Positions 52,852-61,468 of a stretch of 64,000 nucleotides of DNA are shown here, one piece after another. Within the stretch, counting starts at the first letter, position 1; every line of letters begins with the position of its first letter. The notes below the pieces were generated by a model that was not told the origin of the DNA, made no database searches, and saw only the letters and a program-made list of their open reading frames with translations. Location: the NCBI GenBank assembly GCA_902775355.1, contig CACYLY010000005.1, positions 1-64,000 of the forward strand, in the 5' to 3' direction. Source of the stretch: Oscillospiraceae bacterium. Lineage in GTDB: Bacteria; Bacillota; Clostridia; Oscillospirales; Oscillospiraceae. A program made the translations under genes and the position numbers.

Positions 52852-53601
52852 TCAGCGGACGGCCTCCCACATCAGCACCGCGGCGGCCACCGCGGCGTTC
52901 AGGGATTCGCTGTCCGCCTGCATGGGGATGATAACGGTTTTTTCGCTTATGGCGATGAGCGCCGCGCTCAGGCCTCGCCCCTCGCTGCCCACGGCCACGG
53001 CCGCATGGCGCAGAGAGACCTCCCGCAGATCCACCGCCTGCGGATCCAGCGCCGCGGCGTAGAGCGGCAGGCCATGGTCCTTCAGAAAGTCCGCCAGAAA
53101 GGCCAGGTCCATCTCCAGCACCGGCTGACGGAAGATGGCGCCCATGGTGGCACGGACGGTTTTGGGATGGTAGAGATCCGCGCAGTCCCCCGTCAGGATC
53201 ACGGCGCCGATGCCGAAGGCGTTGGCGGTGCGGATGACGGTGCCCACGTTGCCTGGATCCTGCACCCCCTCCAGCACGATGGCGTTTGAAAGCTTCCCGG
53301 GCTTTCCGCAGCCCCGAACAGCCACGGTAAAGAGAGGTCCCGGGCTGCTGCTCATGGGCGAGGCGTAGTCGAACAGATCCCCGGGTACGCAGTACTGCTT
53401 CGTCTCCTCCGGCAGCTCGATCTCCCCCGCCCGTTCCTTCCAAAGGACGCTGGTGACACGAGCGCCGAAATGAAGCGCCTCCCGGAGGGTCTTCATCCCG
53501 TCGCAGAGATATTCCCCCTGCGCCCGTCGATAGTCCCCGTCGGCGCTAAGCTGCCGCACATGTCGGATATAGGCGTTTTTCCGTGAACTGATACTTTCCA
53601 A
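52852..53601 (-). CDS. TrmH/SpoU-family RNA 2'-O-methyltransferase
   Basis: A 249-residue SPOUT enzyme. The N-terminal substrate-binding domain (about 1-90) is followed by the knotted catalytic domain with motif 1 IVLEGVQDPGNVGTVIRTANAFG (about 107-129), motif 2 AAVAVGSEGRGLS and motif 3 IIPMQADSESLNAAVAAAVLMWE. The target RNA is probably 23S rRNA but not certain. The start is TTG 53601, with GGGAG and correct spacing; a nearby ATG is out of frame. A 12-base palindrome, TTGTATATACAA (53624-53635), lies in the promoter area. Confidence 0.88.
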   Translation of the reverse strand: MESISSRKNAYIRHVRQLSADGDYRRAQGEYLCDGMKTLREALHFGARVTSVLWKERAGEIELPEETKQYCVPGDLFDYASPMSSSPGPLFTVAVRGCGKPGKLSNAIVLEGVQDPGNVGTVIRTANAFGIGAVILTGDCADLYHPKTVRATMGAIFRQPVLEMDLAFLADFLKDHGLPLYAAALDPQAVDLREVSLRHAAVAVGSEGRGLSAALIAISEKTVIIPMQADSESLNAAVAAAVLMWEAVR

Positions 53602-53722
53602 ACCTGCTCCCGCTTTCCATATCTTGTATATACAATAGTGTAATCATACAATGCAAACTCAGATTTTGCAAGCCCCAAAGGACAGAAGAATCCTCCTGCA
53701 TCATTTAGTCGCCTCAATACGC

Positions 53723-53750
53723 GAAAAGCCCGGTCTTTCCGACCGGGCTT
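53723..53750 (-). terminator. Terminator of the spoIIIA operon
   Basis: AAAGCCCGGTC and GACCGGGCTTT form an 11-bp stem with a 5-base loop. It lies 40 bp past the spoIIIAH stop. Confidence 0.9.
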
Positions 53751-53789
53751 TCTGCGCTTGTTTTGTGTTCATTTCTTCGTACTATCGCT

Positions 53790-54329
53790 TCAGCCGCGTA
53801 CCTCGATGATGCTGAGCTGGGAGGCCTCGTACTCCGTCTCCCGGCAGACGATCTCCGTGATACGGGCCACTGACTCTTCGCTGAGCCCCTCGGAGGGCGC
53901 CGGGACCGCAACGGTGACGCCCCCGCCGCCGATGTAAACTACGCAGTCTGTAAAGCCCTTGGCAATCAAAAGATTCTCCATCTGAGATTCTTTCATGGAG
54001 TTGGCCGCCATAGAGGATATGGCGTTCATGGCGCCGTCTATGGTCTCCTGAGAAGCGGTCTCCGCCGTGGCCGCGGTCTGCAGCAGAGCCAAAGCCTCGT
54101 CCCTGGACGTCTGTCTGGTCAGCCTGGCCTCGGCAAAGTAGGCGGAGGCGCCTGTCGCCACGGCCTGATTGTAAGCGGCGTCCGCGCTGTTGCGCGCTTC
54201 GTCCATAGCCTGCACCATTTCGTCGTCCGGTTTTCCCCAGCGCTGATTGTAGGACCAGTTCAGCGATACCGCCGCGCACACGAACAGCAGCACGGCGATC
54301 ATTGTGATATTGCGTTTCCTGTTCTTCAT
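53790..54329 (-). CDS. spoIIIAH: Stage III sporulation protein AH
   Basis: Mother-cell part of the channel that joins mother cell and forespore by binding SpoIIQ. The 179 residues include one N-terminal transmembrane helix (about 9-26), a charged helical stretch (about 35-100) and the YscJ/FliF-like ring-building domain with MENLLIAKGFTDCVVYIGGGGVTVAVPAP. It is the last gene of the eight-gene operon. Its C-terminal half is typical; the linker is Ala-rich. Confidence 0.93.
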   Translation of the reverse strand: MKNRKRNITMIAVLLFVCAAVSLNWSYNQRWGKPDDEMVQAMDEARNSADAAYNQAVATGASAYFAEARLTRQTSRDEALALLQTAATAETASQETIDGAMNAISSMAANSMKESQMENLLIAKGFTDCVVYIGGGGVTVAVPAPSEGLSEESVARITEIVCRETEYEASQLSIIEVRG

Positions 54330-54344
54330 CTTCTCGATTCCTCC

Positions 54345-54674
54345 CTAAGATTGATCTGCCATTTTCAGCACGGTGATCTTATCCGACCCGAAGCCAGTAT
54401 ATGAACCGACCGCGCGAAGTATATCCAGCCGCACGCCGGGATCCTCCGCTCCGGCGCAGATCACCACAACGCCCTTTTCGGATATCAGCACCCGCGCCTC
54501 TCCCACGCCGCTTGTTTCGCAGAGCAGGGTCTGAAGCTTCTCTTCAGGTCCTACGGTCTCTTTCGTTTCCGATCCCAGTCCCGGCAGCAGCATCAGCGCC
54601 AGGCCCAGGACCAGCACCAGGGCGGGGATACGAAATTTTTCGGGAAGGAGCCTTTTCAGCGTCTTATTCTCCAT
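54345..54674 (-). CDS. spoIIIAG: Stage III sporulation protein AG, short form
   Basis: Ring-forming component of the SpoIIIA-SpoIIQ channel. One transmembrane helix (about 15-32) is followed by a single small domain with LLCETSGVGEARVLISEKGVVVICAGAEDPGVRLDI, clearly SpoIIIAG. At 109 residues it is about half the Bacillus length and lacks the long central insertion that builds the tall beta-barrel wall of the Bacillus ring. Its start overlaps spoIIIAF by 11 bp. Confidence 0.88.
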   Translation of the reverse strand: MENKTLKRLLPEKFRIPALVLVLGLALMLLPGLGSETKETVGPEEKLQTLLCETSGVGEARVLISEKGVVVICAGAEDPGVRLDILRAVGSYTGFGSDKITVLKMADQS

Positions 54675-55146
54675 GCTGCCTCCATTCCTGACGCTCTTTT
54701 GGAACGCCCAGATCTGCCTCGATCCAGGCGCTCAGCAGCGCCCGCTCCTCCGCTCCCAGGTTTCCGGTAAGGGCAACGGACCATGGAAGCCACAGCCCCT
54801 CCAGACTCCACTGGGCACTGACCTTTGCGGCTTCGAGCTCCATGCCCCTGTCTGCGGCCATGTCCATGATATATGCGCCGTATTCCCGCTCTATGACCGT
54901 TCGGTCCAGAGAACGCGCTGTTTCTTCGCTTTGCTGCAGAAACTGCTCCTGCCGCTGTCGGAGCTTATCGATCTCCAGACTGTAGGACTCCCAGTTCAGC
55001 CCGCCCAGAGCTCGGACAAAGCCCGCCAGCAGCACCACGGCGCAGACAAAGGACAGCGCGCGCTTTCCGCTGCCCTCGGGGCAGAAACTCCGCGCCAGGC
55101 CGCAGAGGATGGACAGGCCGCAGAGCAAACGGATCCATGCGCTCAT
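54664..55146 (-). CDS. spoIIIAF: Stage III sporulation protein AF
   Basis: A 160-residue protein with two N-terminal helices (about 5-20 and 28-48; SAWIRLLCGLSILCGLARSF), then a helical linker with EREYGAYIMDMA-type sequence and a small C-terminal domain. The position between spoIIIAE and spoIIIAG and the topology fit SpoIIIAF. It overlaps spoIIIAE by four bases. It ends RQEWRQHGE, short for the family. Confidence 0.88.
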   Translation of the reverse strand: MSAWIRLLCGLSILCGLARSFCPEGSGKRALSFVCAVVLLAGFVRALGGLNWESYSLEIDKLRQRQEQFLQQSEETARSLDRTVIEREYGAYIMDMAADRGMELEAAKVSAQWSLEGLWLPWSVALTGNLGAEERALLSAWIEADLGVPKERQEWRQHGE

Positions 55147-56243
55147 ATCGGACTGACCACCCGTATCCCCGAGAGGAAAGAGAAAAAGAGCATAAACCCG
55201 AAGGATCCCACCAGGCCCAGGAGCATCCCGAAAGCCGAGCCGAAGCCGGAAATCAGGCGGGAATAGCGCTCGCTTCCCCCTAAAGAGGCCAGGGCGGCCG
55301 CCGCCTTAAAAACCAGCAGCTTCACCGCCAGCGCGGCAAAGGGGACGACGCAAATGCAGCATACCGCGATGAGACAGAACACGCCCGCAGAGTTTTTGAT
55401 CAGTGACGCCGCCGCCAGCATACCGGAAGCCGAGTCCGAAAGGATACCGCCAACCACCGGCAGCGCGGAAGCGAGCACGGTCTTTGCGGCCTTTACCGCC
55501 GCCGCGTCCGCGCTGCCGCTGATGACGCCGGAGATCCCGATATAGGTGCAGAAGCCCAAAGTCAGCAGACTCATGCCCGTGCAGGCGCACCATTTTCCTA
55601 TCCGGGAGACCGCCTGCAGCAGCGGATTGTCAAAAATCGCGGAACAGACGCTGACTGCCAGATACGCCTCGATCAGCGGCAAAACCAGATCCTGGGACAG
55701 CTTCATAAAAAGCTCCGCCGCAAAGCTCACGGAGGCATAGCGGACCGCGGCGGAAGCCGTCGCCCCGCAGGCGGCAACCGTAGTAAAAAAGGCGGGAAAC
55801 GCCGCCAGCGCATAATCCTGCAGTCGGTTCAGCGTGGCCAGAGCCTGTCCCATCACGCCGTCCAGGCTTCCGGCCAGGAGGGTGACCGCGGTGCAGCAGG
55901 CCGTGATCTCCAGCCAGGGCGGGATCCTCGTTCCGGGGCAGAGCGCCACGCACAAGCTGCAGCAAAGCGCGATCAACACCAGCCTCACGGCAAAGCCCAG
56001 CTCTTTCGCAAGACTTTCCCGCGCTGCACGCAGAAAACGTTCCCAAAGCCTGCCCAGTGCTCCCTGCGCGTCGTATCCTCCGTCCAGCCTCAGTTCTCCG
56101 CTCAAGGCCCGCTCGTCCTCCTGCAAGCTTTCCTCCACCTGATAGACGCCGGTCTGTCTGGCCGTTTCCTCTTCGACCTCCGTCAAATCCCCGAGTCCCA
56201 GAAGACGCGGCAGAAGCAGCAGGACGCAGAGCAGCTTCTTCAC
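55143..56243 (-). CDS. spoIIIAE: Stage III sporulation protein AE
   Basis: Multi-pass membrane core of the feeding-tube complex. GTG 56243 (VKKLLCVLL) is chosen because it overlaps the spoIIIAD stop as GTGA and begins a signal-like segment; the longer frame is the shadow of spoIIIAD. The 366 residues have an N-terminal signal, a soluble stretch (about 20-85) and about seven or eight helices with typical sequence GTYIGISGVISGSADAAAVKAAKTVLASALPVVGGILSDS. Confidence 0.93.
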   Translation of the reverse strand: MKKLLCVLLLLPRLLGLGDLTEVEEETARQTGVYQVEESLQEDERALSGELRLDGGYDAQGALGRLWERFLRAARESLAKELGFAVRLVLIALCCSLCVALCPGTRIPPWLEITACCTAVTLLAGSLDGVMGQALATLNRLQDYALAAFPAFFTTVAACGATASAAVRYASVSFAAELFMKLSQDLVLPLIEAYLAVSVCSAIFDNPLLQAVSRIGKWCACTGMSLLTLGFCTYIGISGVISGSADAAAVKAAKTVLASALPVVGGILSDSASGMLAAASLIKNSAGVFCLIAVCCICVVPFAALAVKLLVFKAAAALASLGGSERYSRLISGFGSAFGMLLGLVGSFGFMLFFSFLSGIRVVSPI

Positions 56244-56629
56244 ATAAGTCCCCCCAGAATCTTCAGTACGCTCACCAGAAGCGGCAGTACCACACTGACG
56301 CAGCAGGCGCTGCCCGCCATTTCCACCGCCGCCGCCACGCTCTGCTGGGAGGCGTCCCGGCAGAGCTCGGAGCAAAACCTGCTGACCAGTACGATCCCCA
56401 GGCATTTGAACACCGGCGTCATCAGCACCTCGCTGCCTTCTCCCAGCATGGGCCGCAAAAGCCCGCGCAGTTCCCGCAGCCCTTCCAGCAGCCGGAAGGA
56501 TCCGAGCAGCGCCGCCAGCGCCGTAACGGCGCCCAGCAGCAACGCGGTCTCCGGATTGTGCCGTCGCAGCAGCAGTCCGACCACAGCTGTCAGCAGCGCG
56601 GCGCCGCCGATTTTCAGAATGATCGACAT
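56240..56629 (-). CDS. spoIIIAD: Stage III sporulation protein AD
   Basis: A 129-residue membrane protein with about four helices, opening MSIILKIGGAALLTAVVGLLLRR and containing FKCLGIVLVSRFCSELCRDA, characteristic of SpoIIIAD. ATG 56629 lies one base after the spoIIIAC stop. It belongs to the membrane base of the SpoIIIA complex together with AC and AE. Confidence 0.93.
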   Translation of the reverse strand: MSIILKIGGAALLTAVVGLLLRRHNPETALLLGAVTALAALLGSFRLLEGLRELRGLLRPMLGEGSEVLMTPVFKCLGIVLVSRFCSELCRDASQQSVAAAVEMAGSACCVSVVLPLLVSVLKILGGLM

Positions 56630-56630
56630 G

Positions 56631-56825
56631 CTACAAGTCAAACAGAGTTTTGATGAGATCGAAAAGCTCGCTGATCTTTCTCACCACGATCATAAGTACC
56701 ACAACCAGCGCCGCAATGGTGGTCATCAGCGCCTGCTCGTCCCGTCCGGAGCGCTGCAGCAGGATATTCAGCACCGCCACCAAGATCCCCACGGCGGCTA
56801 TCTTGAAAATGAGGTCAACATCCAT
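56631..56825 (-). CDS. spoIIIAC: Stage III sporulation protein AC
   Basis: A 64-residue protein with two transmembrane helices, starting MDVDLIFKIAAVGILVAVLN and ending in a charged KISELFDLIKTLFDL segment, much like the Bacillus protein of 68 residues. The upstream ATG in the same frame would add seven residues without family support. spoIIIAB stops 38 bp upstream. Confidence 0.93.
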   Translation of the reverse strand: MDVDLIFKIAAVGILVAVLNILLQRSGRDEQALMTTIAALVVVLMIVVRKISELFDLIKTLFDL

Positions 56826-56862
56826 CGTATCCTCGCCGGACGGCAAATTGCTTTTACCGCCC

Positions 56863-57381
56863 CTAAATCATCAGTATCACCGTGACAAGGCCCGCCGCGG
56901 CGCTGAGTCCCAGGATCAGCCGCCTCCGCCCTGGCAGCTGCTCCTGCAAATCGCTCAGCCTCAAGCCCAGATAAGCCCGGCATCCGGCCAGCGCGCGCAG
57001 TTCCGCTTCCAGATCCATCTTGCCCAGGGTCATGCCGAGACGAGACAGCTCGTCCCTCTCCTCCTCCGAGAGAGCCGGAAATGCGCGCTGGACCTGGCGG
57101 CTCCAGATCTCCGCGAAGCTCTCCTCCCCCAGCCTTTTCATCTTTTCGGTGACATCGCGCAGGAAGCCGCAGGCTTTCCCCTGCGCACGGTTCGAGACAG
57201 AAAGGAAAAGATCCGGAAACGGTGCGCAGCGCAGCTCCAGCTCGCCCTGAAGCTGTTCCAGGGCATAAATAAGCTCCCGCAGCAGATTCAGCCGGTCTCT
57301 GTCCGCGCTGCAGATTCTAAAACCAAAAAGCGCGCTCCCGGACAGGACCAGGATTGCTCCCAGGACCTTCACGGCGGCCAT
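56863..57381 (-). CDS. spoIIIAB: Stage III sporulation protein AB
   Basis: A 172-residue protein with an N-terminal transmembrane helix (about 5-22), an all-helical soluble domain with LLRELIYALEQLQGELELRCAPFPDLF, and a second hydrophobic helix at the C-terminus (about 152-170). The fold resembles type II/IV secretion inner-membrane proteins of the GspF type. It overlaps the end of spoIIIAA by 13 bp. Confidence 0.93.
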   Translation of the reverse strand: MAAVKVLGAILVLSGSALFGFRICSADRDRLNLLRELIYALEQLQGELELRCAPFPDLFLSVSNRAQGKACGFLRDVTEKMKRLGEESFAEIWSRQVQRAFPALSEEERDELSRLGMTLGKMDLEAELRALAGCRAYLGLRLSDLQEQLPGRRRLILGLSAAAGLVTVILMI

Positions 57382-58274
57382 TTTTCCAGCGTATACCTTC
57401 TTCGCGCCCCTTCCTGCCGGATGATCAGAAGTTGGGAAAACAGCCCCTGATCCAGCAGGGTCCTCGCTTGTCCCCCTGTTTCTTTCCGGGGATCGGCGCT
57501 GTGGACGCTGGCAAGGATCCCGACGCCGCAGCCGTATACGCGGCGCAGCGCTTCTCCGTCTTTTCGGGCGGTGATCTCGTCCATAGCCAGGATCTGCGGA
57601 TTCATCCCCCGCAAGAGCATCATAGCCGCTTCCGCCTTGGGTACGCCGCAGATCACGTCGCTGCAGCGGCCCAGATCAAAGCATGTCCCCGTTTCGTCCT
57701 GTGCGGAGAGTTCATTTCTCTCGTCCGCCACGCCGAGGCGCAGTCCGCTGTCGGACAAACGGCGGATCAGTTCCCGCAGCGCGGTCGTCTTTCCCGCTCC
57801 GGGAGGTCCCGACACCAGGGTGTTCCGAAAGCCCCAGCGCAGCAGCGCTTCGGCGGCCTCGTCGCAGATGCCGCGGCATTCTTTTGGGATCCGTACCGCC
57901 AGAGAACTCAAATGACGAAAAGCGCTGACCTTGCCTTCCCGCGTAACCGCTGTGCCGCAGACGCCGATCCGCAGTCCGCGGTAGCTGACATAGCCCTCCG
58001 AAAGGCCCTGGACCGCCGCATGCATGGATGCGCCGGTGGCCTTCTCCAGGATCCGCTGCAGTTGCTCTTCTGTAACCGGCTCCTGCCGAAACACGCGTTC
58101 GCTTCCGGCCAGCAGCAGCGCAGGCGCTCGACCCAGCCGCAGCCGGATCTCCTCCGCCTCCGCCCAGCCGACTTTCTCCGCCGCGTCTCTCCATGCGCCG
58201 GGCAGCAGGTCCAAGGCCAGGTCTCTCTTGTCCATGTCCATCACATCCCGCAAGCAATCTATGCGGCAGAGCAT
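57369..58274 (-). CDS. spoIIIAA: Stage III sporulation protein AA, ATPase
   Basis: Cytoplasmic secretion-type ATPase that powers the SpoIIIA-SpoIIQ channel in the mother cell. Walker A is SGPPGAGKTTAL (about 151-162), Walker B region NPQILAMDEI (about 225-234), plus VADERNELSA and VICGVPKAEAAMML. ATG 58274 gives 301 residues; ATG 58241 or 58235 are alternatives and no strong ribosome site decides. I could not pick out a sigma-E promoter. The operon runs AA-AB-AC-AD-AE-AF-AG-AH without gaps. Confidence 0.95.
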   Translation of the reverse strand: MLCRIDCLRDVMDMDKRDLALDLLPGAWRDAAEKVGWAEAEEIRLRLGRAPALLLAGSERVFRQEPVTEEQLQRILEKATGASMHAAVQGLSEGYVSYRGLRIGVCGTAVTREGKVSAFRHLSSLAVRIPKECRGICDEAAEALLRWGFRNTLVSGPPGAGKTTALRELIRRLSDSGLRLGVADERNELSAQDETGTCFDLGRCSDVICGVPKAEAAMMLLRGMNPQILAMDEITARKDGEALRRVYGCGVGILASVHSADPRKETGGQARTLLDQGLFSQLLIIRQEGARRRYTLEKWPP

Positions 58275-58283
58275 GAATTATTC

Positions 58284-58312
58284 TTGAAACCTGGCCGGGA
58301 CTGTGCTACAAT
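58284..58312 (+). promoter_or_regulatory. Sigma-A promoter of the small membrane-protein gene
   Basis: TTGAAA (58284-58289), 17 bp, TACAAT (58307-58312). It overlaps the upstream region of the divergent spoIIIA operon, so the two transcription units may interfere. Confidence 0.8.
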
Positions 58313-58344
58313 ACAAAAAGATTCAAAAACTGGAGGAATTCCTC

Positions 58345-58821
58345 ATGGAAATGAAAATCATGTGGGCCGGCGCAATGGTCCTCGGCGGCTTTTTATGGAG
58401 CTACCTTTTTGCACGTCAGTTGATCTTTAACATTTTGATCGCCCATCCCCTGATCAAAAAAATGAACTCCCTGCAGCCGGATCTGATCAGCGTCGGAGCC
58501 GTCCGTTACACCTGGGTCTCCAATGTGGTGTGCGTTCTTTTGGGCGGCATTCTGCTCTTTGTCGTCATTCACTTCTGTCCCCTCTATCTGATCCTCTCCT
58601 TTGCCTTCGGCGCTGTGGTCGCCATTATTCTGATCATCCTGCGCACAAAGCCCTCCAACAAGGATATGTTTGACGCGTTTTCCAATGCATACTGCCGCTT
58701 TATCCCGGACGATGAGCTGCGGACCATCATGTACAACAAGCAGTATGATAAAGTCAAGGCCCGTCTGAAAAACATGGGGATCCGAGACACCTTTGTTCCC
58801 AAGCTCAACAAGCAGTCCTAA
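58345..58821 (+). CDS. Hypothetical membrane protein
   Basis: A 158-residue protein starting at ATG 58345 behind GGAGG. About three hydrophobic segments (about 6-32, 55-75 and 77-97) precede a charged cytoplasmic tail (about 98-158) with FIPDDELRTIMYNKQYDKVKARLKNMG. I do not recognise the family. It has its own promoter and terminator and is divergent from spoIIIAA. Confidence 0.75.
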   Translation: MEMKIMWAGAMVLGGFLWSYLFARQLIFNILIAHPLIKKMNSLQPDLISVGAVRYTWVSNVVCVLLGGILLFVVIHFCPLYLILSFAFGAVVAIILIILRTKPSNKDMFDAFSNAYCRFIPDDELRTIMYNKQYDKVKARLKNMGIRDTFVPKLNKQS

Positions 58822-58835
58822 TAAGCAAAAAGCCG

Positions 58836-58874
58836 AAAAAAACAAGCCTTCATTGACGAAGGCTTGTTTTTTTC
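58836..58874. terminator. Bidirectional terminator
   Basis: AACAAGCCTTC and GAAGGCTTGTT arms with a 6-base loop, flanked by a run of A and TTTTTTT. It lies between the convergent membrane-protein and HAD genes. Confidence 0.92.
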
Positions 58875-58876
58875 GT

Positions 58877-59440
58877 TTATTTTTTTCTCCACAGGATCGG
58901 TCCGCCGTCGGCAACAAGAAAAGCCCGTTCGGCGAGGGCCGCCATGGGCGCGTCCGCCTGCGAATCGGAATAAAAATTCTGGGGGCGAAGTCCCGGGAAT
59001 CGCTCCCGGAACCGCCGTACCTTTTCCTCGTCGTGACAGTTGAGCCCATGAATCTTTCCGGTGTAGGGATCCATGCGGGTAGCGATCAGCGAAACGCCCA
59101 GTTCGTCGCAGATGGGGCGCAGCAGAAACTCGGGAGAGGCGGAGATGATCACATCGTCAGCCCGTTTTTGTGCCAGATACCAGGGCTGCAGATTTCCCCG
59201 GTGCGCGTCCCAGAATTCGGCAACCACCCGTCCCACATCGTCGATCCAGGGAAGGAATGAGAAGAGCTGTTCCTTCAGTTCCTTGGTATCCGCCTGTTTG
59301 CGCAGGACCTGCAGTCCGGTCAGCGCGGAGCCGGGCAAGGCCTTGAGCACCGCCCGGGGATAGTGGCGCAGACAGAACTTTACAAAGCAATAGGAGCTGT
59401 CCGGGTAAAAGATCGTTTTGTCAAAATCATAGGCGTTCAT
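58877..59440 (-). CDS. HAD-IB family phosphatase
   Basis: A 187-residue haloacid-dehalogenase hydrolase. Motif I is DFDKT (D5 nucleophile, D7 acid), motif II is IISASPEFLL (about 98), and motif III/IV is FYSDSQADAPM (about 158), as in the SerB/phosphatidylglycerophosphatase-like subgroup. The helical cap (about 20-90) has conserved LPGSALTGL. The substrate is unknown. It lies 16 bp downstream of the P-type-ATPase-like gene and is probably cotranscribed. Confidence 0.88.
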   Translation of the reverse strand: MNAYDFDKTIFYPDSSYCFVKFCLRHYPRAVLKALPGSALTGLQVLRKQADTKELKEQLFSFLPWIDDVGRVVAEFWDAHRGNLQPWYLAQKRADDVIISASPEFLLRPICDELGVSLIATRMDPYTGKIHGLNCHDEEKVRRFRERFPGLRPQNFYSDSQADAPMAALAERAFLVADGGPILWRKK

Positions 59441-59456
59441 GCATAGGCCCTCCGCG

Positions 59457-61433
59457 CTATTCCAGTCCGAAAGCCCGCAGGCTGTTCAAAAGGGCGATAA
59501 TCCCGCAGAAGGTGCTGAGAGCCGCGGCCAGCGGAATGGACAGCACCCCGCTCAGCCCCAGGATCAGGAGCAGGAGCTTGCTTCCCGCGATAAAGCCCAG
59601 ATTTTCCCACAGAAGAAGGCGCAGCGCGCGGGAAATGCGCATGGCGGCGGGCAGACTCTCGATCCGGGAGTCCAGCAGAAGGATATCCGCCGCTTCCGCC
59701 TCGCTCCAGGCGTGGAGCGCATCAATGGCAATGCCAACGTCCGCCGCCCGGAGCATGGGCGCGTCGTTGATTCCGTTGCCCACGAAACCTACGCTGCAGC
59801 CCTGGCCGGAGCCGGAGATCAGGTATTCAATGGCAGAGACCTTGTCCTCCGGACTGAGCTCGGTGCGCATCAGGTCAAAGCCCAGGGAAGAGGCCAGGGG
59901 CCGGGAGGCCGAGAGAACGTCTCCCGTGAGCATCACCAGCTGATCCACCCCCTGGCTGCGCAGGGCTTCAAGGGAGTCGAAAGAGCCCTCTCTGGTCTTG
60001 TCGCTGATCTGGATATAGCCCCAGTAGCGATTCTCCACCGCCACGTGAATGGCGGCTCCGGCCCGGGACGGAACCTGAAACGGGATCCCATGCTCCCGCA
60101 AAAGCGCGGCGTTTCCCACATAGACGTGGCGGCCTTCCAGAAAAGCGCTGACGCCGCGCCCGGGGATCTCCTCCACCTCCATCACGTTCTCCGCCATGTC
60201 AGGGGTCCAGTTGGCAGCGGCCTTCAGCAACTGTGCGATCGGGTGATTGGAGAAGCTCTCAGCTGCCGCGGCCACGGATACCAGTTCTTCCCGCGCCATG
60301 CCGTTGGCGTAAACGTCACAGATCTCGAAGCGGCCCTCCGTGATGGTGCCAGTCTTGCCGAATACCATGGTCTTCGTCCGGGCCAGAACTTCAAAGCAGT
60401 CGTGTCCCTTGCTGAGGATGCCGTGAAACACGCCGCTGAGCTCAGCCCCCAGGCAGGAAACGGAAATCGAGATCGCAAGGGAGCTGGGAGAGGAAAGCAG
60501 CAGGAAGATGACGCCGGTTCGGAGATTCCGCACCCAGTTTCCGGTGATCAGAGACGGGATCAGGATGATCAGCAGCGCAAGCGCGGCGAGGCAAGGCGCG
60601 CACCAGACGGAAAACCGGTTCGACATACGCTCGGGGCTGGTCTCATACTTCCCGGACTCCTCCACATTCTGGATCAGACTGGTGATCGCGCCGTCCGAAA
60701 ACGCGCGCGTCACTTCAATGTCGATGACAGAACCGCAGTTCAGGCTGCCGGAAAAAACCTCATCTCCCACGCCGCAGCGTCTCCCGTTGCTGTTGCCCGT
60801 CAGGGCGGACTGATCCAGCTCCGTAACACCGGAAACGATCTTTCCGTCCAGCGGAACGATCTCTCCGGGCTGTACCCGAATGATTTGTCCGGGCTCCACC
60901 GCTTCCGGCATAAGCTGCCGGACTTCTCCGCCGATCAGCAGCCCCGCCTTTTCCGGCAGCTTATCCCGCAAGAGATCAAAGGCGGCATCGCCCTTTTCCT
61001 GGGTATAGGCTTCCAGGATCTGCAGAAGACGATAGAGGATCAGCGCGATGGCGCCGCCCATGCCTTCTCCGATGCAGAAGGCCAGGATGGCGGCCAGGAT
61101 CACCAACAGATCTTCGTCCGGCATTTTCCTTGCCAGGATCCGCTGGAGCTGCCCAAGAAGCATCGGAGCCGCAGCCAGCAAAGCTGAAAAGGCAAAGAGC
61201 AGGCCCTTTACCAGAGCGGGAAACGAGAAAAGAAGCGCGGCGATAAACAGCAGCGTGGCCGCCATCAGCAGCAGCATGTCTCCCATGGAAAAGCTGCGGA
61301 CAAAACGCCGGGGGGCATAGCTGCGCTTCTCCCGCGAGAAGAGCTTCGGCAGCGCGCTGATGCGCAGCGAAGGCATTTCGGGCAGTTTCAGCGTCAGCTT
61401 TTTCTTTTTGGTTGGGGCATAGTGCCTGGCCAT
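59457..61433 (-). CDS. P1B-type ATPase homologue lacking catalytic residues (pseudoenzyme)
   Basis: A 658-residue protein with the overall plan of a heavy-metal P-type ATPase: about eight helices, actuator, P and N domains, and no N-terminal metal-binding HMA domain. Nearly every key residue differs. The phosphorylated Asp of DKTGT is Gly (FGKTGT, G359). TGE is TGN (212-214). The first Asp of GDGxND is Asn (GNGINDAP, N553). The membrane metal motif CPC is SPS (315-317). The last-helix Asp is also gone (STFCG). The HP motif (H397/P398) and TGD (503-505) remain. The frame is intact, with good CAGGAGG and promoter, so this looks like a maintained non-pumping protein rather than decay. Confidence 0.88.
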   Translation of the reverse strand: MARHYAPTKKKKLTLKLPEMPSLRISALPKLFSREKRSYAPRRFVRSFSMGDMLLLMAATLLFIAALLFSFPALVKGLLFAFSALLAAAPMLLGQLQRILARKMPDEDLLVILAAILAFCIGEGMGGAIALILYRLLQILEAYTQEKGDAAFDLLRDKLPEKAGLLIGGEVRQLMPEAVEPGQIIRVQPGEIVPLDGKIVSGVTELDQSALTGNSNGRRCGVGDEVFSGSLNCGSVIDIEVTRAFSDGAITSLIQNVEESGKYETSPERMSNRFSVWCAPCLAALALLIILIPSLITGNWVRNLRTGVIFLLLSSPSSLAISISVSCLGAELSGVFHGILSKGHDCFEVLARTKTMVFGKTGTITEGRFEICDVYANGMAREELVSVAAAAESFSNHPIAQLLKAAANWTPDMAENVMEVEEIPGRGVSAFLEGRHVYVGNAALLREHGIPFQVPSRAGAAIHVAVENRYWGYIQISDKTREGSFDSLEALRSQGVDQLVMLTGDVLSASRPLASSLGFDLMRTELSPEDKVSAIEYLISGSGQGCSVGFVGNGINDAPMLRAADVGIAIDALHAWSEAEAADILLLDSRIESLPAAMRISRALRLLLWENLGFIAGSKLLLLILGLSGVLSIPLAAALSTFCGIIALLNSLRAFGLE

Positions 61434-61468
61434 ATCTTTGCCTCCTGTGTCTATTCTTTCAACTTATT

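Noticed and set aside
49933..53289. A 1,118-codon plus-strand frame across topA, dprA and the SpoU-family gene.
   Set aside because: Antisense to well-supported genes with intact motifs; no protein family is recognisable.
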